Shown here: in pieces, positions 8,001 through 9,570 of the stretch | Numbering within the stretch: position 1 is the first letter of the stretch | How the letters are laid out: each line of letters opens with the position of its first letter | Assembly (NCBI GenBank): GCA_035286785.1 | Contig: DATECS010000184.1 | Coordinates: 1-9,570 of the forward strand | Direction: 5' to 3' | DNA length: 9,570 nucleotides | Source: UBA11386 sp035286785 | GTDB lineage: Bacteria > Planctomycetota > Planctomycetia > Pirellulales > Thermoguttaceae | Made by a program: the position numbers and the translations under genes | Notes under the pieces: model-generated | Seen by the model: the letters and a program-made list of their open reading frames with translations, nothing else | Told to the model about the DNA's origin: nothing | Database searches by the model: none

Positions 8001-8113
8001 TACGCGCCGTTGAACGGCCGGTTCATTTCCCGGCCCTCGACCGACGTCCACGACGTCGCCAGAGCCAGTGCCGCGACAAAAGCCCAAGAAGCGATTTTTG
8101 CACGAACGATCAT
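5099..8113 (-). CDS. Secreted GH116-family glycoside hydrolase with inserted beta-sandwich module
   Basis: This 1004-residue protein has a signal peptide (hydrophobic 8-20, likely cleavage near residue 27). It matches glycoside hydrolase family 116 (bile-acid beta-glucosidase GBA2 and bacterial beta-glucosidases/xylosidases): an N-terminal beta domain (about 43-310, opening with NRVAFPIGGIGAGMYCLEG) and an alpha/alpha barrel (about 505-960). Likely catalytic residues are E575 (W-C-W-E575-G) as nucleophile and D700 (H-N-T-Y-D700) as acid/base; their separation fits the family. FDEYECGHWYARAMSAYG (923-940) is another family signature. The loop joining the two domains holds an extra module (about 312-478) described separately. 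Six cysteines (C573, 577, 578, 583, 584, 588) flank the nucleophile. The ATG at 8113 has GGAGAG eight bases upstream; a GTG at 8134 would lengthen the n-region and overlap this site. It probably cleaves beta-glucosides or beta-xylosides in the periplasm or outside the cell, but the substrate is unknown. It ends immediately before a repeat head. Confidence 0.88.
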   Translation of the reverse strand: MIVRAKIASWAFVAALALATSWTSVEGREMNRPFNGAYTGSQLNRVAFPIGGIGAGMYCLEGTGAISHMSVRHHLEFTNAPLAFAAVCVLGDSPEKNVARVIEGPMPDWKYFGRPNAAAGLGRDNAYGFPHFRECIFAARFPFATVSLRDPAVPLKVVITGWSPFTPPDADSSSLPVGALEYRFKNTSDKTQKAVFSFHAANFMRRGGGSIGPIEGGYVLYATDGKNRDRDGAFAFVVDGEKPVVDHCWFKGGWFDDAMIVWKQIQQGTLVDNPPTPGAAGASLGVPFELQPGEEKTFRLLTVWYVPQTNLRVGDPVGGPAFGDAPSRGPAEGQNPVSGFLGKGLVNTFDPGGDTAAGTLTSPEFKAAKRYLHFLVGGGSYAGKTCVELLVDGKVVDSATGKNSEKLEPATFDLGDLRGKKVQIRVADRHTGDWGHVLADRFVLSDKPTLGEEDANQVVLQDFEANTYGDWEKTGLPPASNTCTCGDPSVCVTSSTPAPKTYVPWYATKYKNIEEVVADWRTHYDELRRQSQLFADAFYDTTLPPEVIEAVAANLTILKTPTILRQHDGRLWCWEGCCDNVGCCAGSCTHVWNYAQALCHLFPSLERGLRQNEYFEGQNESGRQAFRGNLPVTPGGYAFDASDGQLGGIMKAHREWRVSGNKQWLGAYWPRIKASLNYMIEKWDPRHTGLLEEEHHNTYDINYFGPDGHCGSFYLGALAAAIKMGEAMDDDVSLYRELLAKGRKRMETELYNDEYFIQIVTKDGLNHNFRPLDPNRQSPAYRRVAEQVNEQGPLYQYGTGCLSDGVLGLWMARVCGLEDEIVDTEKVRSHLLAVHKYNLKHDLAEHGNAQRPTFAMGDDGGLLLCSWPRGNKPYLPFVYSDEVWTGIEYQVASHLMLLGQVEEGLDVVRECRKRYDGVRRNPFDEYECGHWYARAMSAYGLLEGLTGVRYDAATKTLYVDSKIGDFRGFLSTNTGYGTVTLKNGEVMLDVKSGVIPVEKTVVKK
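6680..7180 (-). other. Inserted GH32-associated/CBM66-like module within the GH116 gene
   Basis: Residues about 312-478 of the GH116 protein do not belong to the GH116 fold. The stretch GFLGKGLVNTF...GTLTSPEFKAAKRYLHFLVGGG (339-379), CVELLVDGKVVDSATG (386-401) and ADRHTGDWGHVLADRF (427-442) matches the beta-sandwich module often attached to GH32 levanase/fructanase-type enzymes and to other planctomycete and Bacteroidetes hydrolases, where it binds or supports binding of sugars. In those proteins the module normally opens with a DFE-x-x-x-Y-G-D-W-x-x-T-G segment. Here that segment (462-475, DFEANTYGDWEKTG) comes last, after ADRFVLSDKP. The insertion point lies between WYVPQT (304-309) and the YATKYK segment (506-511), a surface linker of GH116. 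Confidence 0.7.
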
Positions 8114-8162
8114 GACGGCGTCTCTCCGATGCACAAAGGGAACAAGGTCTACCTTCTAGGGG

Positions 8163-8191
8163 ACTTTACCATTGCGCCGCGGCCGATGCAA
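8163..8191 (-). promoter_or_regulatory. Possible promoter of the GH116 gene
   Basis: On the minus strand TTGCAT (8186-8191) and TAAAGT (8163-8168) are separated by 17 bases. They match three and four of six consensus bases of the -35 and -10 boxes. The position, about 50 bases before the ATG at 8113, is suitable. Matches this poor occur by chance, so this is a suggestion only. Confidence 0.22.
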
Positions 8192-8221
8192 CCTGACAGG
8201 GCACGCCGACCGCGCGTGGAA

Positions 8222-8244
8222 GGGGTGGGAGGGGGTATGGCGGG
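8222..8244 (+). other. G-quadruplex-forming motif
   Basis: Four G-runs, GGGG-T-GGG-A-GGGGG-TATGGC-GGG, meet the usual G3+/loop 1-7 rule on the plus strand. The motif lies about 30 bases upstream of the possible GH116 promoter, within the 304-base gap between the GH116 start and the PEP-CTERM stop. The rest of that gap holds the repeat cluster at 8333-8419 and otherwise unremarkable sequence. Only a sequence motif is seen; folding is inferred. Confidence 0.5.
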
Positions 8245-8332
8245 ATGGTGGTTGGCGGGTGTTTTCCGGGACTGCCCGAATGCGCAGGAACGCATGCCGG
8301 TGATGACTCGGAAACCGATGCCCCTCAATATC

Positions 8333-8419
8333 AACCCGAAGCGCAAGCGAGGGTAGCCGCGTTGAAAAGCCCTCGCTGGCGCTTCGGGTTGGTATGATGC
8401 CTCGCTTGCGCTTCGGGTT
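8333..8419. repeat. Three-copy cluster of a dispersed repeat (core CCCGAAGCGCAAGCGAGG)
   Basis: Copy 1 (8333-8353) reads on the plus strand. Copy 2 (8370-8390, one base different: CGCC for CGCA) and copy 3 (8400-8419) read on the minus strand. Copies 1 and 2 are inverted around a 16-base loop and could form a 21-base stem with one mismatch; copy 3 is a direct repeat of copy 2 separated by nine bases. In forward translation the core gives N-P-K-R-K-R-G, a peptide tail I recognise from many spurious planctomycete hypothetical proteins, so this is probably a genome-wide family. Copy 3 overlaps the TAA stop of the PEP-CTERM gene, so the cluster forms the 3' end of that transcript. No U-run follows, so it is not a classical terminator. 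No GTAG head is present. Confidence 0.8.
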
Positions 8420-9149
8420 AGTATTCTCTTCGACAGCCCCGGCCGCGAATCCCCAGGCACAGCGACAAGCCGGTCAACAGCAGCACGGCGCCGGCCGGTT
8501 CGGGAATGATTTCAATGGTTTCGATTTCCACTCTTCGCGCCAGCAGATAGCGTTTCGACACATAGGCCGACCGAAGCCCGCCCTCGCCGAAATTGTAATT
8601 GATTCCCGTCTGGCCGGCGGCCAACGTGATTTCGGCATATCCATCGGGCCCGTTCGGCGAGCCGGTACATTTGTTATTCACCGTTCCCGCGGAAGAAGGC
8701 GTCAGTCCTTGCTTGAACTCGACCGGGTCTTCCTGGTCGAGGCAATACTTGCCGGCGGGCAACCAGTCGAAACAATAATCGCCATACTTGTCGGTCGTCG
8801 CGGTGTAGGTCGTACCCGCCGACGCCGTCGACCCCGTCAAGCCTCCGCCGGCGGGTGTCGGTTCCACAAGCGTGCAACGAATCACCACGCCGGGAATCAA
8901 GGCTTCGCCCACGTCGGGCGCGGAGTCGCGGTCCAGATCCATGTAGACGTACCCCTGCAAGCAGGCATACTCCGAACTGGAAAGCTTCACCACCCCGGCC
9001 TCCGCCCGCCACGGCGCAAGAAGCAGCAGCGCCGCGACAAACATCGCGGCCACCACGATCATGCGACAGGGACACGAGCCAAGCACAGCCGCTTCCTTTT
9101 CAATCCCACGACGACCCGGGTGCATAACGCCAATAACCGACAGACTCAT
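8418..9149 (-). CDS. Exported PEP-CTERM protein with SdrD-like B domain
   Basis: This protein of 243 residues (from the ATG at 9149) has an N-terminal hydrophobic segment (about 31-46) ending in the signal-peptidase-like site RAEA-GVV. A single SdrD/Cna-B-like domain follows (about 64-188): GYVYMDLDRDSAPDVGE with D71-x-D73-x-D75 as the likely calcium loop, then IPGVVIRC, DKYGDYCFDWLPAGKYCLDQ, and the closing strand GINYNFGEG. A linker leads to P216-E-P218, a transmembrane stretch (219-234) and a basic tail (RGRGCRREY): a PEP-CTERM sorting signal, recognised by an exosortase that must lie elsewhere. It is probably a surface or matrix protein of unknown role. Five cysteines (C63, C92, C126, C136, C161) lie in the exported part. 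The start is uncertain: the ATG has no Shine-Dalgarno sequence and gives a 51-residue leader, whereas a GTG at 9086 follows AAGGAAG and gives a tidy 30-residue signal peptide. The stop codon overlaps a dispersed repeat. Confidence 0.85.
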   Translation of the reverse strand: MSLSVIGVMHPGRRGIEKEAAVLGSCPCRMIVVAAMFVAALLLLAPWRAEAGVVKLSSSEYACLQGYVYMDLDRDSAPDVGEALIPGVVIRCTLVEPTPAGGGLTGSTASAGTTYTATTDKYGDYCFDWLPAGKYCLDQEDPVEFKQGLTPSSAGTVNNKCTGSPNGPDGYAEITLAAGQTGINYNFGEGGLRSAYVSKRYLLARRVEIETIEIIPEPAGAVLLLTGLSLCLGIRGRGCRREY

Positions 9150-9178
9150 GGATTATTCAGCCAATCTGCCTAATCCCT

Positions 9179-9206
9179 AGAATAACCGAAACCCCTAATA
9201 TCGCAA
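9179..9206 (-). promoter_or_regulatory. Possible promoter of the PEP-CTERM gene
   Basis: On the minus strand TTGCGA (9201-9206) and TATTCT (9179-9184) each match four of six bases of the sigma-70 boxes, with 16-base spacing. Transcription would start near 9172, leaving about 22 bases before the ATG at 9149 or about 86 before the alternative GTG at 9086. The local drop in GC supports a promoter, but the match is moderate. Confidence 0.35.
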
Positions 9207-9316
9207 GCGGATTCGCCCCAGAACGACCCTCAATGGCCCTCAACAGCCGGGCAGACAAAAAACCGGGAGCATGGAAGAGGCCGTGCCCCTCGTTTAAGGG
9301 TCATGGCGGCTTGTCC

Positions 9317-9349
9317 GGGGGGTTGCACGTGGGCTGCAAGAGAACCCCC
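9317..9349. other. Imperfect G/C-rich stem-loop in the intergenic gap
   Basis: GGGGGGTT (9317-9324) can pair with AACCCCC (9343-9349), and TTGCA (9323-9327) competes to pair with TGCAA further in. CTTT follows on the plus strand, but there is no plus-strand gene to end and no U-run follows on the minus strand. It lies in the 296-base gap 9150-9445, which otherwise holds the possible promoter at 9179, a GGATTAGA direct repeat near 9394-9409, and the palindrome at 9416. Role unknown. Confidence 0.3.
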
Positions 9350-9415
9350 TTTCTGGTGGAATTGGGGGGCCTTGCCAGGATCGCGGCCTGCGGGGATTAG
9401 AGGATTAGATGGGAG

Positions 9416-9437
9416 GGTGCGTCCAGACACACCCTAC
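9416..9437 (-). repeat. GTAG-headed palindrome (REP-like), third family
   Basis: On the minus strand GTAG (9434-9437) is followed at once by GGTGTGTC-TG-GACGCACC (9433 down to 9416), an 8-base stem with one G-T wobble; the pairing extends two further bases if the head is included (9414-9435). The layout is the same as at 768, 848 and 4870 with a different stem. It sits 8 bases beyond the stop codon of the possible partial gene at 9446-9570. Confidence 0.65.
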
Positions 9438-9445
9438 AGTTCTGC

Positions 9446-9570
9446 CTACTGCCGTCTGCCTACGGCCCACCAATCGACCGCCCGATCGAACCCCTGAACT
9501 CCGTACGCTGCCTCCGCCAGCAATGGCGCCGGGCAATGCCGCGTCAACTGCTCGCGGTTGGTTTTTGTAC
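9446..9570 (-). CDS. Possible 3' end of an unrecognised gene
   Basis: Reading in from the right edge on the minus strand, 40 codons are open before a TAG at 9446-9448. The peptide (starting TKTNREQLTRHC and ending in DWWAVGRRQ) has mostly G or C in third codon positions and a globular composition (AEAAYGVQGFDRAVDWW), like the neighbouring real genes. I do not recognise the family. The last residues (AVGRRQ) are encoded by low-complexity GCCTAC/GTCTGCC sequence, so the native end could have been altered by a repeat. A second frame here is also open to 9408 but translates to a repetitive G/R/V-rich peptide and seems less likely. A chance open frame remains possible. Confidence 0.35.
   Translation of the reverse strand, partial: TKTNREQLTRHCPAPLLAEAAYGVQGFDRAVDWWAVGRRQ

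Noticed and set aside
8333..8419. The repeat cluster considered as a CRISPR array
   Set aside because: The copies are in mixed orientation with spacers of 9 and 16 bases, and no cas genes are present.
8394..9173. A 259-codon plus-strand frame opposite the PEP-CTERM gene
   Set aside because: The minus strand has a signal peptide, an SdrD-like domain and a PEP-CTERM anchor. The plus frame begins inside the repeat cluster and has an R/H/Q-rich shadow composition.

Overview
The window looks like a piece of a planctomycete chromosome, probably from the Pirellulales. The evidence is a BBP7-type outer-membrane beta-barrel gene, a PEP-CTERM surface protein with an SdrD-type B domain, a GH116 hydrolase carrying a beta-sandwich module typical of planctomycete and Bacteroidetes carbohydrate enzymes, high GC coding sequence, and intergenic gaps filled with several families of short dispersed repeats. 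The taxon is inferred from gene and repeat style; there is no rRNA or other marker here.

Layout. On the plus strand: the 3' part of a galactose-1-phosphate uridylyltransferase gene (1-681), a repeat-filled spacer, a GH57 alpha-glucan-active enzyme (905-3088), and a BBP7-family outer-membrane protein with a cysteine-rich insertion (3321-4820). A repeat-bearing spacer with a strong, probably bidirectional terminator (4927-4972) separates these from convergent minus-strand genes: a secreted GH116 beta-glycosidase-like protein (5099-8113), an exported PEP-CTERM protein with one SdrD-like B domain (8418-9149), and the possible 3' end of an unrecognised gene (9446-9570). No tRNA, rRNA, CRISPR array or transposase gene was seen.

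Gene roles. galT and the GH57 enzyme both act on sugar phosphates or alpha-glucans and may form a small glucose/glycogen metabolism unit. The spacer between them holds an inverted pair of palindromes and a possible promoter, so the GH57 gene may also be transcribed on its own. The BBP7, GH116 and PEP-CTERM proteins are all predicted to be exported, so the right-hand two thirds concern the cell envelope and extracellular glycan handling.

The two most notable observations are these. (1) The module inserted in the GH116 protein seems to be circularly permuted: the segment that normally opens this module is found at its end. (2) Four intergenic palindromes from three sequence families all carry an abutting GTAG tetranucleotide, the hallmark of REP elements mobilised by RAYT (TnpA-REP) transposases. 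A separate repeat family occurs as a three-copy cluster touching the stop codon of the PEP-CTERM gene. I found no clear new defence or mobile system in the window.
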